Shown: positions 55,104 through 63,947 of the stretch, one piece after another
Position numbering within the stretch: the stretch's first letter is position 1
Layout of the letters: every line of letters begins with the position of its first letter
Assembly (NCBI GenBank): GCA_030427585.1
Contig: JAUIBW010000003.1
Location: 1 to 64,000, forward strand
From: Bacteroidia bacterium
GTDB taxonomy: Bacteria > Bacteroidota > Bacteroidia > Flavobacteriales > Flavobacteriaceae
Length of the DNA: 64,000 bases
Direction: 5' to 3'
Notes under the pieces: model-generated
Seen by the model: the letters and a program-made list of their open reading frames with translations, nothing else
What the model was told of the DNA's origin: nothing
Databases searched by the model: none
Made by a program: the position numbers and the translations under genes

Positions 55104-56540
55104 TTAGATGTTGTTTTTAGTTAACACTTTTAACTTGTCCTTTGCATTTTCATTTTTAGGATTTAACTTCAAACTTTTTTCATAGTTTATTATGGCTTTT
55201 TTTGTATCTCCATTTTCCATATAAGCTTCACCAAGGGAATCATATGCATCATATGATTTAGGAAAAGCGTATACTTCCAGTTTAAAAAGCTGAATTGCTT
55301 TCTTATGATGACCTCTTTTTATCATTTCATAACCTTTAGAATTCAAATCCCTTTCGGATAATTTTTCTGTTGTATCTTTAATCATATTTTTTGCGTATTC
55401 AAAACCTTTTTCAAAACAATTACGTACAACTTTTTTTGTATAAAAATAACTATCAATCATAGGTGTTGATTGGGCAAGAGTTTTTTGTATATAGAATCGG
55501 GCGTCTAAAAAACCTTGATCTGCATCTTTATTTGTTAAAATGATAACCGTATAATTTTGCTTCTCATAAATTCGCCATTCACTTCCTACTCCAAAATGCC
55601 CCCCACTATGACCGTATATTTTTGAATCAACTACACCAGGAAATTGCATACCATAGCCATACCGCTCCTCATCAGACTTTTGAGTTTTCATTAGGTTAGT
55701 ATGTTTTACATCTAATAATTTATTTTTTCTAAACGCATAGGTAAACCTATATAGGTCTTCTATTGTTGTATAACCGCCTCCTGCAGCGCTTCCTTTAACC
55801 GTACCCATAAAAATATTTTTTTTCAATTTATTAGGGTATATATCAGATAGAGTATAACCTTCTGCTGCATTTTCTATAGGATGATCAATATCATAAAGCC
55901 CAGAATTAGACATTTTTGCAACAGAAAATATATTTTCTTTTATATACTGTTCATACGATACCTGTGAAATTATTTCTATAATTCTGGCAAGTAAAATATA
56001 ATTTGTATTCCTGTAAGAAAATACCTCGTTAGGCATAGATTCCATGGGTTTATTTTCATATAAAGGAGCCAGGTCTTTCATATCTCGATATAAATCTTTA
56101 GACGTTTTTTTAAGCTCATCTGAGGCAAAATAGTTGGGCATACCACTTCTATGGGTTAGTAGAAGTCTGATAGTAACAGAATCTCTTACAATTTGGTTTG
56201 GATAGTTGGGAATAAATTTACCTACGGTATCATCAAGAGAGAGCTTTTTGGCCTGTATTAACTGAAAAATTGATACAGATGTAAATGATTTTCCAATAGA
56301 AGCATACGAAAATTTAGTGTCTATATTGTTAGGTATTTTATGACCTAAATGAGCAAAACCATATGCTTTTTTTAATACTATACTATCATTTTTTGCTATT
56401 AAAACAGTTCCGCTAAATCCATCTAAAGAATCTAGATAATTTGTTATGTTTATAGTGTCAAAATCTTTCGATAATGTTTTGGTTTCTTGTTTACAAGCAA
56501 TTACAATCAAAGTAATAGTAAATAGAATTATCTTTTTCAT
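55104..56540 (-). CDS. Serine hydrolase (beta-lactamase/PBP-C fold) lipoprotein with TPR tail
   Basis: A 478-residue lipoprotein with lipobox IVIACKQE. The class C beta-lactamase/DD-peptidase-type fold has SxxK in YASIGKSFTSVS, YxN in FSYRNTNYILL and the third motif HSGG in YGHSGGHFGVGS, so the active site is intact. The C-terminal 70 residues form TPR helices (HKKAIQLFKLEVYAFPKSYDAYDSLGEAYMENGD), an uncommon addition. It is 2 bases downstream of a MarR gene and is probably cotranscribed with it. The substrate is unknown; peptide or ester hydrolysis are both possible. Confidence 0.9.
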   Translation of the reverse strand: MKKIILFTITLIVIACKQETKTLSKDFDTINITNYLDSLDGFSGTVLIAKNDSIVLKKAYGFAHLGHKIPNNIDTKFSYASIGKSFTSVSIFQLIQAKKLSLDDTVGKFIPNYPNQIVRDSVTIRLLLTHRSGMPNYFASDELKKTSKDLYRDMKDLAPLYENKPMESMPNEVFSYRNTNYILLARIIEIISQVSYEQYIKENIFSVAKMSNSGLYDIDHPIENAAEGYTLSDIYPNKLKKNIFMGTVKGSAAGGGYTTIEDLYRFTYAFRKNKLLDVKHTNLMKTQKSDEERYGYGMQFPGVVDSKIYGHSGGHFGVGSEWRIYEKQNYTVIILTNKDADQGFLDARFYIQKTLAQSTPMIDSYFYTKKVVRNCFEKGFEYAKNMIKDTTEKLSERDLNSKGYEMIKRGHHKKAIQLFKLEVYAFPKSYDAYDSLGEAYMENGDTKKAIINYEKSLKLNPKNENAKDKLKVLTKNNI

Positions 56541-56542
56541 TT

Positions 56543-56980
56543 TTATGGGTTACAGTTATTCGTTATTTTATTAAGTATTGTGTATAATTGATTTAATTCG
56601 TCTTCTGTAATATTCTTAAGAGCGGTATTTCTGTTAAGTTGTATGGTCGGACTTAAAATTGTTAATGTTTCTTTTCCTTTTGTTGTAATTTCAAGTAATG
56701 AACGCCTTTTATCTTTATTATTGATTCCTTTTTTAATGTATCCCTTTTTCTCCATTAAATTTAAAATCCTTGTAATAGAAGCGTAATCCTTAAATACTAA
56801 ATCACCAATTTGCATTTGTGTTAAACTACTATTATCATTCAAAATGATTAAGATCAAAGCCTGGTCGACTGTAATGTCTTCAATGATTTTAGAAATATTT
56901 TTGTTACATAGTTTTCTATAGGCTTTGATAGCTTGTTCAATAGAATATAATGCGGTGGTAGTAGGAGTATTAGTTTTCAT
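56543..56980 (-). CDS. MarR family transcriptional regulator
   Basis: A 145-residue winged-helix regulator. The wing-helix segment reads LTQMQIGDLVFKDYASITRILNLMEKKGYIKKG, followed by the KDKRRSLLEITTKG wing, both characteristic of MarR. Two near-identical palindromes lie over its promoter. It is the first gene of an operon with the serine hydrolase, which it probably represses. The ligand is unknown. Confidence 0.92.
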   Translation of the reverse strand: MKTNTPTTTALYSIEQAIKAYRKLCNKNISKIIEDITVDQALILIILNDNSSLTQMQIGDLVFKDYASITRILNLMEKKGYIKKGINNKDKRRSLLEITTKGKETLTILSPTIQLNRNTALKNITEDELNQLYTILNKITNNCNP

Positions 56981-56983
56981 TTA

Positions 56984-57032
56984 TTTGATATATCAAACAA
57001 ATATATTATTTTTATTTGATATATCAAATAAA
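56984..57032 (-). promoter_or_regulatory. marR promoter with two operator palindromes
   Basis: TTTGATATATCAAA occurs at 56984-56997 and 57015-57028, centres 31 bases apart; the second extends to a perfect 22-base palindrome (57011-57032). On the minus strand TTG (57027-57025) and TATATTTG (57005-56998) are 19 bases apart and form a full -33/-7 promoter, so one palindrome covers the -33 box and the other the transcript start. Autorepression is the natural reading. Confidence 0.75.
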
Positions 57033-57047
57033 TTACATTACATCTAA

Positions 57048-57514
57048 CTACTTTTTTAGGTTAAGTATAGTTTCCTGTTCATTTCTATTTTTATTTTCTA
57101 ATTTCTTCATGGCTATTTTTCCGCTGATCCATGCCATAGGAATAAAAGCGATAGTGATATCTATAATGGTAGACCAGGTAGGGCTGGGTAGCATATAGTT
57201 GACCATGATTCTGTCTAATAAAAACAATCCACCAATATCTAATGAGATTTTATTTAGCGACTTTCAGCTATTAGACCAGCAATTGTTGCACTAGTAAGAG
57301 GAGTACCCAGGGCATGGGCAAAAAGGAAAAATAAAATTTTCGTCTTCTAAAGATGCCATAACGGCTGCAAGAGCATCTATATCATTGGGATCAATTCTTT
57401 TTATAGGAATTAATTTATGACCAATTTTAATGAGAGCGATATTGATAATACTACCTCCTAACCACCCAATAATAACAGCTAGGATATTTTTAAGTATTGA
57501 ATTTATAGTTGTCT
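57048..57514 (-). pseudogene. Degraded membrane-protein gene
   Basis: Conceptual translation on the minus strand begins KTTINSILKNILAVIIGWLG without an ATG, then GHKLIPIKRIDPNDIDALAAVMASL in one frame. At about 57330 it shifts: FLFAHALGTPLTSATIAGLI reads in a second frame to a stop, and GGLFLLDRIMVNYMLPSPTW plus IAFIPMAWISGKIA lie in a third segment ending at TAG 57048. This is a four-helix membrane protein of a kind common in flavobacteria but unnamed, now broken by two shifts and a lost start. Confidence 0.7.
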
Positions 57515-57527
57515 TTTATGGTATAGA

Positions 57528-58325
57528 CTAATAATAGACATCGTTATCTGCTAAGTTTTCCTTAGCTTCTTGAAATTCTGTAGGATCATGATAGCCAAAA
57601 TATTCGATTTGATTTCCATGCTTTTTCACTACTTCTCTTATTTTTTCAAGACTTTCTTTTCTCATTTCATTATCGACTGCTCTTATCCTTGCTAATTCGT
57701 CTACGGGATGATTCAAATCAGATATTTCATCTCTCAGGTAATAGGCATCTCCCACATAAAAAATCCACTTTTCGTTTTCCTTAAATGTTACTCCACAATG
57801 CCCTAGTGTATGGCCAAACAAAGGGATTAAGTAAATTTCAGTTTCAAAATCTAAGTCAACTTTTCGAGCAGGAAGTCCAAACCATTTACTATTACTTTTT
57901 TCGTACAATTTTATTTCCGGATTATGTGCCAATTGCTGAGGAAGGTATCTCTCGTTTCCACTTTTAAAGCTTTTATACTCTTCTTTAGCAATATGAATTC
58001 TCATATCAGGAAAATCAGCAAGCCCACCGATGTGATCCGGGTCGAGATGGGAAACGATGCAATCTTTAATTTTTTCGGGACGAAATCCTAGCTTTTGTAT
58101 TTGTACTAAGGCAGTACGTTTTTCGTCAAATTTAAAGCCCGTAATCTCTATCAATTCTTTTCCAAGTTTTTTTTCAGGATCTTTGGTCTCTAATAATCCA
58201 ATCCCAGAATCAATTAGTACCAATTGGTTTATTCCCTCTAGGAGTAAACAATGTCCGATTGCAGATCCCATTGGTGATTCGATTTGAACACAGTTTAAAT
58301 GATGAATTTTAATCATAAGCTTCAT
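57528..58325 (-). CDS. MBL-fold metallo-hydrolase
   Basis: A metallo-beta-lactamase-fold hydrolase of about 265 residues from ATG 58325 (MKLMIKIHHLN); the longer frame to 58376 adds 17 unrelated residues, and ATG 58316 is also possible. The zinc motif is SHLDPDHIGGL, with Asp in place of the usual second His as in the HLDxDH subgroup. Further ligands are HTLGHCG, the YVGDAYYL aspartate and YHDP. Lactonases and other hydrolases share this pattern; the substrate is unknown. Confidence 0.88.
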   Translation of the reverse strand: MKLMIKIHHLNCVQIESPMGSAIGHCLLLEGINQLVLIDSGIGLLETKDPEKKLGKELIEITGFKFDEKRTALVQIQKLGFRPEKIKDCIVSHLDPDHIGGLADFPDMRIHIAKEEYKSFKSGNERYLPQQLAHNPEIKLYEKSNSKWFGLPARKVDLDFETEIYLIPLFGHTLGHCGVTFKENEKWIFYVGDAYYLRDEISDLNHPVDELARIRAVDNEMRKESLEKIREVVKKHGNQIEYFGYHDPTEFQEAKENLADNDVYY

Positions 58326-58655
58326 TTTTTTGACTTGTGTAACATACTTATACAAACTAATTGCGTGATTAAACACCTAATTTAGTAATTAATTTTTAAG
58401 ATATTGATAATGAGGGTTCTTTTGTCGATCAAATCAACATGTAAAAATAATATTCATAGTCTATAACTTAACCAAGTTACAATACAAAGTGGGTAGAACG
58501 AAGTATCTTATCGATATTTTTTATTTGAGTTTAGGAGTGTTTAAAAGTGTTATATACAGTAGAAATATGATATTCTGGTTTACTAGTATTGTTTTTGTAC
58601 TATAAAAACTAAAGCAAACGTGCAATCAATTCGGCAATATGTTTTTATGTTATTT
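58326..58655. other. Intergenic region, nothing firm
   Basis: AT-rich gap behind the MBL gene start, up to the terminator of the next gene. I see no reading frame or RNA. It must contain the MBL gene promoter. Confidence 0.4.
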
Positions 58656-58696
58656 TAAAAAAGAGGAGAATTAGCATACTAATTCTCCTCTTTTTT
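58656..58696. terminator. Terminator after the GlcG/HbpS-like gene
   Basis: GAGGAGAATTAG-CATA-CTAATTCTCCTC, a 12-pair perfect stem flanked by A and T runs, can act on either strand. It lies 12 bases past the stop of the minus-strand gene. Confidence 0.88.
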
Positions 58697-58707
58697 AGGA
58701 CACTATT

Positions 58708-59106
58708 TTATATTGCAGATGCACCGGCTTCTGCAACTGCATGGTCATTCTCAACAGAACTTCCGCTTACTCCAATTGCACCAATAATTTCGCCTGCTGC
58801 ATTTTTAATAGGTACACCTCCGGGAAAAGTAATTAGACCATTATTAGAATGTTCGATGTTGTACAAAGCACCTCCTGGTTGAGATAACTCTCCAATGATC
58901 CCCGTATTCATATCAAAATAGCGAGCTGTCTTCGCTTTTTTAATTGATATGTCTAAAGAACCTAACCAGGCCCCATCCATACGCCCAAATGCTACTAAAT
59001 TTGCTCCTGCATCTACAATTGCAATATTCATTTTTGTATCTATTGCTATAGATTTTTCTTTTGCTACTGAAATGATTTTTTCAGCTTGTGCTAATGTAAT
59101 ATTCAT
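58708..59106 (-). CDS. GlcG/HbpS family heme-binding-like protein
   Basis: A 132-residue protein with the family features: [70 protein letters not shown]. HbpS senses heme; other GlcG relatives bind small aldehydes or have no known ligand. No signal peptide. Whether it binds heme here is unknown. It lies behind an AraC regulator gene in the same direction, 134 bases downstream. Confidence 0.88.
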   Translation of the reverse strand: MNITLAQAEKIISVAKEKSIAIDTKMNIAIVDAGANLVAFGRMDGAWLGSLDISIKKAKTARYFDMNTGIIGELSQPGGALYNIEHSNNGLITFPGGVPIKNAAGEIIGAIGVSGSSVENDHAVAEAGASAI

Positions 59107-59141
59107 TATTTTATGTTTTAGTTTTTGTTGTAATTTGAGTA

Positions 59142-59149
59142 CAAATGTA
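59142..59149 (-). promoter_or_regulatory. -7 promoter element of the GlcG/HbpS-like gene
   Basis: On the minus strand TACATTTG fits TAnnTTTG exactly, 36 bases before the ATG. No -33 TTG is obvious. Confidence 0.5.
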
Positions 59150-59240
59150 TAGAGCAGACAGCCTTACTCATTTACTAAAACAGTTCAATAACTTATGAAA
59201 AAAGGTCAAGTGTGAAAATGAAACTAAAAATGATAAAATG

Positions 59241-60080
59241 TCATTTAGAAATTTCTTTGGGACTAACCCCAAATTTATTTTTAAAGGCTATACTGAAGTT
59301 TGAAAGATTATTATATCCAAAATCCAGATATATATCTGATGGTGTTAATTGTCCTTGTTCTAACGTTTCTTTTGCCTTTTGAAGTCGCTTGTCTTGTAGC
59401 CATTTTCCGGGAGATATTTTATACTCACTAATAAAATGACGTTTAAAAGTTGATAAACTCATATTACATAAAAATGCAATTTCCTCTAGCTTTAAATTAG
59501 AATGTATTTTACTTTCTATAATTTTTTTAAAAGGAGAGGTTTCCTTAACGACTAATGATTTTAAATATAGCTCAAACTTTTCCCCATATTTGTGAGTAAG
59601 GTACAGCATAATTTCTTCAAATTTTACAGAAAGTAGGTTTTCTATAAAAACAGTTGGGGCATCACTAATTGTTGTTAATGAGTTTAAATATGAAGTTATG
59701 TATGCATCATTCCTAATTGCGAAGTATGGCACTTCATCCTTTATTATTTGTTGGTGTTGAATGTGTTTTTCTAAAAAATCTTCGAGTATTTTTTCAGAAA
59801 AAAACAATAGCTTACAATAATAAATAGCATCTGTATCTAATAATTCTGTCCAAATCCAATTTCCTTTTTTAAGAAGTAAGGATTGATCCTTATTTACAGT
59901 AACTGATGTTCCTGCAAAGTGCACTTGCTTTTTTCCTATTTGTAAAAAACTAAACATGTGCATATTTAGATTGACCTTAGTTTTAATAGTATCTTTGGTC
60001 ATTTTAAAATCATAAACAAAAATATCTGGTTTATGTTTAGGGTTATTAAGATATAATTCTGGTATGTTGTCTATTGGCAT
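59241..60080 (-). CDS. AraC family transcriptional regulator
   Basis: About 280 residues from ATG 60080 (MPIDNIPELYL); the eleven codons from TTG 60113 are unlikely to be used. The N-terminal AraC-type ligand/oligomer domain (about 1-165) precedes two helix-turn-helix units: LKLEEIAFLCNMSLSTFKRHF and LTPSDIYLDFGYNNLSNFSIAFKNKFGVSP. It is upstream of the GlcG/HbpS-like gene and may control it. The inducer is unknown. Confidence 0.88.
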   Translation of the reverse strand: MPIDNIPELYLNNPKHKPDIFVYDFKMTKDTIKTKVNLNMHMFSFLQIGKKQVHFAGTSVTVNKDQSLLLKKGNWIWTELLDTDAIYYCKLLFFSEKILEDFLEKHIQHQQIIKDEVPYFAIRNDAYITSYLNSLTTISDAPTVFIENLLSVKFEEIMLYLTHKYGEKFELYLKSLVVKETSPFKKIIESKIHSNLKLEEIAFLCNMSLSTFKRHFISEYKISPGKWLQDKRLQKAKETLEQGQLTPSDIYLDFGYNNLSNFSIAFKNKFGVSPKEISK

Positions 60081-60147
60081 ATGATGGTGTTTCGAAGTCA
60101 ATGTATAATTCAACTTCTTTCGGGTAACAGGATTGTTACGATCTTTA

Positions 60148-60639
60148 TTAAATATATCTTTCTTTAATACTATTTATATGATGTTTTTCATGACCAATAA
60201 TAGATTTTAAGAATTCTTCAAGAGTAATTTCATATTGTCTAGCCATACCTTTTATTAATAACTGATTTTCAGATAATGTCTCAATAAAACTAATAGATGC
60301 CTTCCGTACATTAACAAAGCCAGTTATTAATTGTTTCAGGGTTAATTCTTCAAAACGGCTATTGTTTACTAACAGGTTTTGATCATAGCCCCATAGTTTT
60401 ATTGATTGATTCCTGCTCATTAAAAATGCTCGAAATATTTTTATTCTTTCATGGTCAGTTATATGCCCAACAATTTGTTTAATACTCCATTTGTCAGGAG
60501 CATAGCGATAGACGGCTTTTTCTTCACTAATAGAATTTAGCAATGTAATTGTAGATGACGAAGCAAAGAGTGATCGATAATTCATATCCTTTACTAGGTC
60601 GTAATAATATAGGAATCCAGCTTTGGGGGTATATTTCAT
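60148..60639 (-). CDS. DinB family protein
   Basis: A 163-residue four-helix bundle protein of the DinB/YfiT type. Metal-ligand histidines appear in IVGHITDHERI and IIGHEKHHINSI. DinB-like proteins often act as thiol transferases or have unknown roles. It lies 67 bases upstream of the AraC gene in the same direction. Confidence 0.85.
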   Translation of the reverse strand: MKYTPKAGFLYYYDLVKDMNYRSLFASSSTITLLNSISEEKAVYRYAPDKWSIKQIVGHITDHERIKIFRAFLMSRNQSIKLWGYDQNLLVNNSRFEELTLKQLITGFVNVRKASISFIETLSENQLLIKGMARQYEITLEEFLKSIIGHEKHHINSIKERYI

Positions 60640-60852
60640 ATCTTATTTGATGATTTTGTTCAATTAACGATATAACAGTTAGCTCTTGTTAACTTTAAAC
60701 TCTTTTTTTCTATAGCAAACATACTATAATCTTAGGTTATCACATAAATTTGAAGGATGAACAATGCATTTACAAAAGCGATGTTATGAAAAATAGCGAG
60801 AGAAGAACAGATAATATTAGTCATAAAAATGATTTAGGATACATTTTGAGAA

Positions 60853-60896
60853 TTTAAAAAACATAAACACCATTAACGGCACTGGTGTTTATGTTT
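60853..60896 (-). terminator. Terminator of the GH72-like gene
   Basis: On the minus strand AAACATAAACACCA pairs perfectly over 14 bases with TGGTGTTTATGTTT around a ten-base loop, followed by T residues, 42 bases past the stop. Confidence 0.85.
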
Positions 60897-60938
60897 GTAA
60901 TGCTCTTTACTATATTTTTGAAGAATGAACAGTAAACT

Positions 60939-62336
60939 TTAGCTAATTGCACAATTTCCATTACCATCCGGACTCATCCAATTACCTTCGATAGTATCTC
61001 CATCTGCAAGTTGAAGTAAAGCTTGCCCGCTTAATTGACAGCCTTGATTCCATTTAGAATCAACTTCGTATATCATTGAAATCCCATTTGTACCTTTAGG
61101 AAAAGTAAATGTTGTTTTGGGACCATTAGCTTTAATCGCAACCGCTTCTATCCAGGTTGGATTAGCAGCATTCAAATTCGACGTATAATTAAATTTAATA
61201 TTTCTTCCTGAAGCAGGATTTGTAATAGAATTTGTTAATGTTACTTTTATAGCTGTTGGTAATCCTGATGATGGAATTGCAGATCCTTTTACATATGGAT
61301 TATTTTTATCACAAGGAGCAGTTCCCATAGTATTTCCTGTACTACTAAAAGATATTATTTTAGAATATTCGGTAATAATCGAATTTGCACCGTGATTAGG
61401 AATTTCGTCTCCACTTGTTGTGAGCATTCCCCATCCCGCATTTCGCTCGTAATATCTAAAAGCAAAACCGCCCGAAACGACATCTGCCATGTTTATTGGC
61501 GAACCTGATCCCGATTGTGGAGTGAGTTTTGTACCTCCATACAAGTAGTGGACTTGTTCCCAGGTTCTCGGAGAAACAGCTCTGGGATTAGAACCCATTT
61601 CGGTAAAAGTTATCGGTACTGGGTTAGCGCCTTCAAACACTTTTGTTAAAGTATAGTAAGCACCAACTTTTGCTGCAAGTGTTCCTCCGGCCCATCGCTC
61701 ACAATTGTAACCCAAGAAATCAAGACGCTCAGAAGAATCCCCACACATATATGCCTTAGCTGCAGGTATAGTGAAATCGGGATCATCACGAAGTGCTGCA
61801 GTAACGGGAACAACACGAGGGCAGTTTTTTGCCATATAAGCTTTCAGGTATTTGGCTCCGGCTCTAATTTTATTAGGTATATCATAACCTGGATTTTGCC
61901 CTCCTGTACCAGGATCAATTGTTTCGTTTCCTATTGAAAACCCCATGACATTCTGATATTTACAGAATTCATCGGCAACAGCCTTTAGTCGGGCGTTATA
62001 AATTGTAGGACCATCATGTACTGTAGTATGATCCACAGCTCCTACTAAAACATAAATTCCTGCAGAAGCCAGGGCATTCATTACTTTTGTGTGATCTTTT
62101 GTCGGATCAACTTGATATACACGAATGGCGTTTATTTTCATATTAGTAAATCCATAGGTTGTTGTTGTTTTTAATAAGTCTTTAATAGCAGTTAGATTAT
62201 TGTCTGAAATTGGATCTACAAAATCTGTAGGTTGATAACAAACTCCTTTAGGTGCCCACTGATTTGTACCGCACATAAATAGATTATTAGAAATCGTAAT
62301 AGGCGTAATGTTTGATGAATTGATACTTTGTGTCAT
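60939..62336 (-). CDS. GH72-like beta-1,3-glucanosyltransferase
   Basis: A 465-residue protein with the domain order of fungal Gas/Gel glucan-elongating enzymes. It has WAPKGVCYQPTDFVDPISD, NAIRVYQVDPTKDH, then the catalytic acid/base E138 in GFSIGNETI and the nucleophile E246 in ITFTEMGSN. LDFLGYNCERW, RTWEQVHYLYGG and VVSGGFAFRYYERNAGWG also match. Both catalytic glutamates are present. A C-terminal domain (about 350-465) replaces the fungal X8 and GPI parts. There is no clear signal peptide. Sampled lines of this gene have 37-50 percent GC, above the neighbours (about 25-30), consistent with transfer. The family could also act as a hydrolase. Confidence 0.85.
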   Translation of the reverse strand: MTQSINSSNITPITISNNLFMCGTNQWAPKGVCYQPTDFVDPISDNNLTAIKDLLKTTTTYGFTNMKINAIRVYQVDPTKDHTKVMNALASAGIYVLVGAVDHTTVHDGPTIYNARLKAVADEFCKYQNVMGFSIGNETIDPGTGGQNPGYDIPNKIRAGAKYLKAYMAKNCPRVVPVTAALRDDPDFTIPAAKAYMCGDSSERLDFLGYNCERWAGGTLAAKVGAYYTLTKVFEGANPVPITFTEMGSNPRAVSPRTWEQVHYLYGGTKLTPQSGSGSPINMADVVSGGFAFRYYERNAGWGMLTTSGDEIPNHGANSIITEYSKIISFSSTGNTMGTAPCDKNNPYVKGSAIPSSGLPTAIKVTLTNSITNPASGRNIKFNYTSNLNAANPTWIEAVAIKANGPKTTFTFPKGTNGISMIYEVDSKWNQGCQLSGQALLQLADGDTIEGNWMSPDGNGNCAIS

Positions 62337-62346
62337 AGTTTGGCTT

Positions 62347-62374
62347 TATATTGGTTATTGTACAAACCAATATA
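62347..62374. promoter_or_regulatory. Inverted repeat upstream of the GH72-like gene
   Basis: TATATTGGTT (62347-62356) and its exact complement AACCAATATA (62365-62374) flank an eight-base spacer and lie 11-38 bases before the ATG. It is placed for an operator or a 5'-leader hairpin. The adjacent AraC-like regulator is a candidate, though AraC proteins usually prefer direct repeats. Confidence 0.55.
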
Positions 62375-62534
62375 CTAACCTCAAATCAATCTTACATTAG
62401 TATAATTACCTTAATATATAAGTACATATACGGTAAAATCTCTTTCTCTATTTCTAAATAATTGTCTTTGTAATACTTGTTTGACTTCCTGCGAAGTGGA
62501 GCAATTAATTGTTATACATTATGATATGTCGTCC

Positions 62535-63947
62535 TTATCCTTCTAGTATACCTCTGATTTCGCTTATAAATTTTAAAGATTCAGCTTCAACTTGTTTGGT
62601 TAAAATATGTATATTATCAAAGTTTGGCTTTTCTATTATTTCATGATCGATAATTGAAAGACTGCTATTTATGGATTCTGCTAGATGATAAGTACTCCAG
62701 TTACTACCTTTGAACATTTCCCAATACTTTTTTCGGATACTTTTATTTTGACCAGATAAGCAAATTGTAAAACACATCATTTTATGATTAAAGATGATCA
62801 CAAATTTCAATTTTTGTTTTTTTAATTCCTCGGTAGTTAAAGAAAAATAGGAAAAATCTGGATTACCTTGATAAATGGTTCCTAATATAAAATCAGATGC
62901 ATATTCTTTATGAAAAAAAGCTCGTAGCTTTTTCATGTAGCCTATCAGTTGATGATAATTTAATTGTATGTGATCTTGCTTTACTGATCTGTTGTGATAA
63001 GAAAGATTCTCTTTGTTTGGTGCCTTACTATTTTTACCATGTTTTTCGATAGGAACACATATATCTACTATAAATTTTTGTTCAGGATGCGTTTTATGGT
63101 CATTGAGGTACACTTCAAAATAATCCCCATCTCTAAATCTATAATTGTTATCTAATACCCATATACACATACTTTCCCAGGCCTTAGGAAAATCTTTTGC
63201 TTCAATTTCGAAATTTCCAATAACATAGTTGCCTCTTTGGATGGTAAGAGGTCTAATTTCTCCTTCAGTTTTAAATTCTTTATTAATTGTTATACATGCG
63301 CTATATCTTACTTTAGAAATTTGGGTAATGTTGGGATTATCATGATAAATGGTAATGGCTTTAAAATCTGAGAGGGATAACATTTCTTTTTTGTTTCCCC
63401 ATTCTATCAATCTCTGATACATATTACCAATTTTATCAAACTCTCCTATATGCATTATTCCGGCAAGTTTTATTTCTTGTAGTTCTTTTACGGTTATTTG
63501 TGCATTCATTTCAATCCATTTTTTAATGTTATCAATGCTACAAATGTATTTTTCGGTTGTAAAAGGTTCTATACCAATCTTGCTAAGTATATTTTTTCTC
63601 TCGGTTGTAAACCTAGTTGGACTAATTCCATAATACTTTTTAAATGCCCTAGAGAATGAACTTTCATTATTAAAACCATAGTTGTATGCAAGTTCTTTTA
63701 TAGGTTTGTTAGTACCTATAAGCAGAATTGATGCAATACGTTCTATTCGTTTTCTACTAATATATTGATTTAGATTCTCACCAATAATTGTAGAAAAGAC
63801 TCTATGGAAATGATATGATGAATAATGAGCCTTTTTGGATAATTGTTCGAGTGATAAGTTTATATCAAGGTTCTTTTCAATAAAATCCAACACATGATTA
63901 ATTCGTTTGATATATTCTCGTTTTGTTTCGTTTATTTCGGTTTGCAT
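62535..63947 (-). CDS. AraC family regulator with GyrI-like and extra C-terminal domain
   Basis: A 470-residue three-part protein. The N-terminal AraC helix-turn-helix pair lies at about 10-115 (SLEQLSKKAHYSSYHFHRVF, KPIKELAYNYGFNNESSFSRAFKKYYGISPTRF). A GyrI-like effector domain follows (about 150-310, KLAGIMHIGEFDKIGNMYQRL and YFEVYLNDHKTHPEQKFIVDICVPI). The C-terminal 150 residues (HQLIGYMKKLRAFFHKEYASDF onward) resemble a stand-alone unnamed domain family (possibly DUF7000). It is directly upstream of the GH72-like gene in the same direction, so it may control it. Confidence 0.85.
   Translation of the reverse strand: MQTEINETKREYIKRINHVLDFIEKNLDINLSLEQLSKKAHYSSYHFHRVFSTIIGENLNQYISRKRIERIASILLIGTNKPIKELAYNYGFNNESSFSRAFKKYYGISPTRFTTERKNILSKIGIEPFTTEKYICSIDNIKKWIEMNAQITVKELQEIKLAGIMHIGEFDKIGNMYQRLIEWGNKKEMLSLSDFKAITIYHDNPNITQISKVRYSACITINKEFKTEGEIRPLTIQRGNYVIGNFEIEAKDFPKAWESMCIWVLDNNYRFRDGDYFEVYLNDHKTHPEQKFIVDICVPIEKHGKNSKAPNKENLSYHNRSVKQDHIQLNYHQLIGYMKKLRAFFHKEYASDFILGTIYQGNPDFSYFSLTTEELKKQKLKFVIIFNHKMMCFTICLSGQNKSIRKKYWEMFKGSNWSTYHLAESINSSLSIIDHEIIEKPNFDNIHILTKQVEAESLKFISEIRGILEG

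Noticed and set aside
57528..58325. Aspartate in the MBL zinc motif as a broken active site
   Set aside because: The HLDxDH pattern is a known variant of the metallo-beta-lactamase superfamily, so the site is probably functional.
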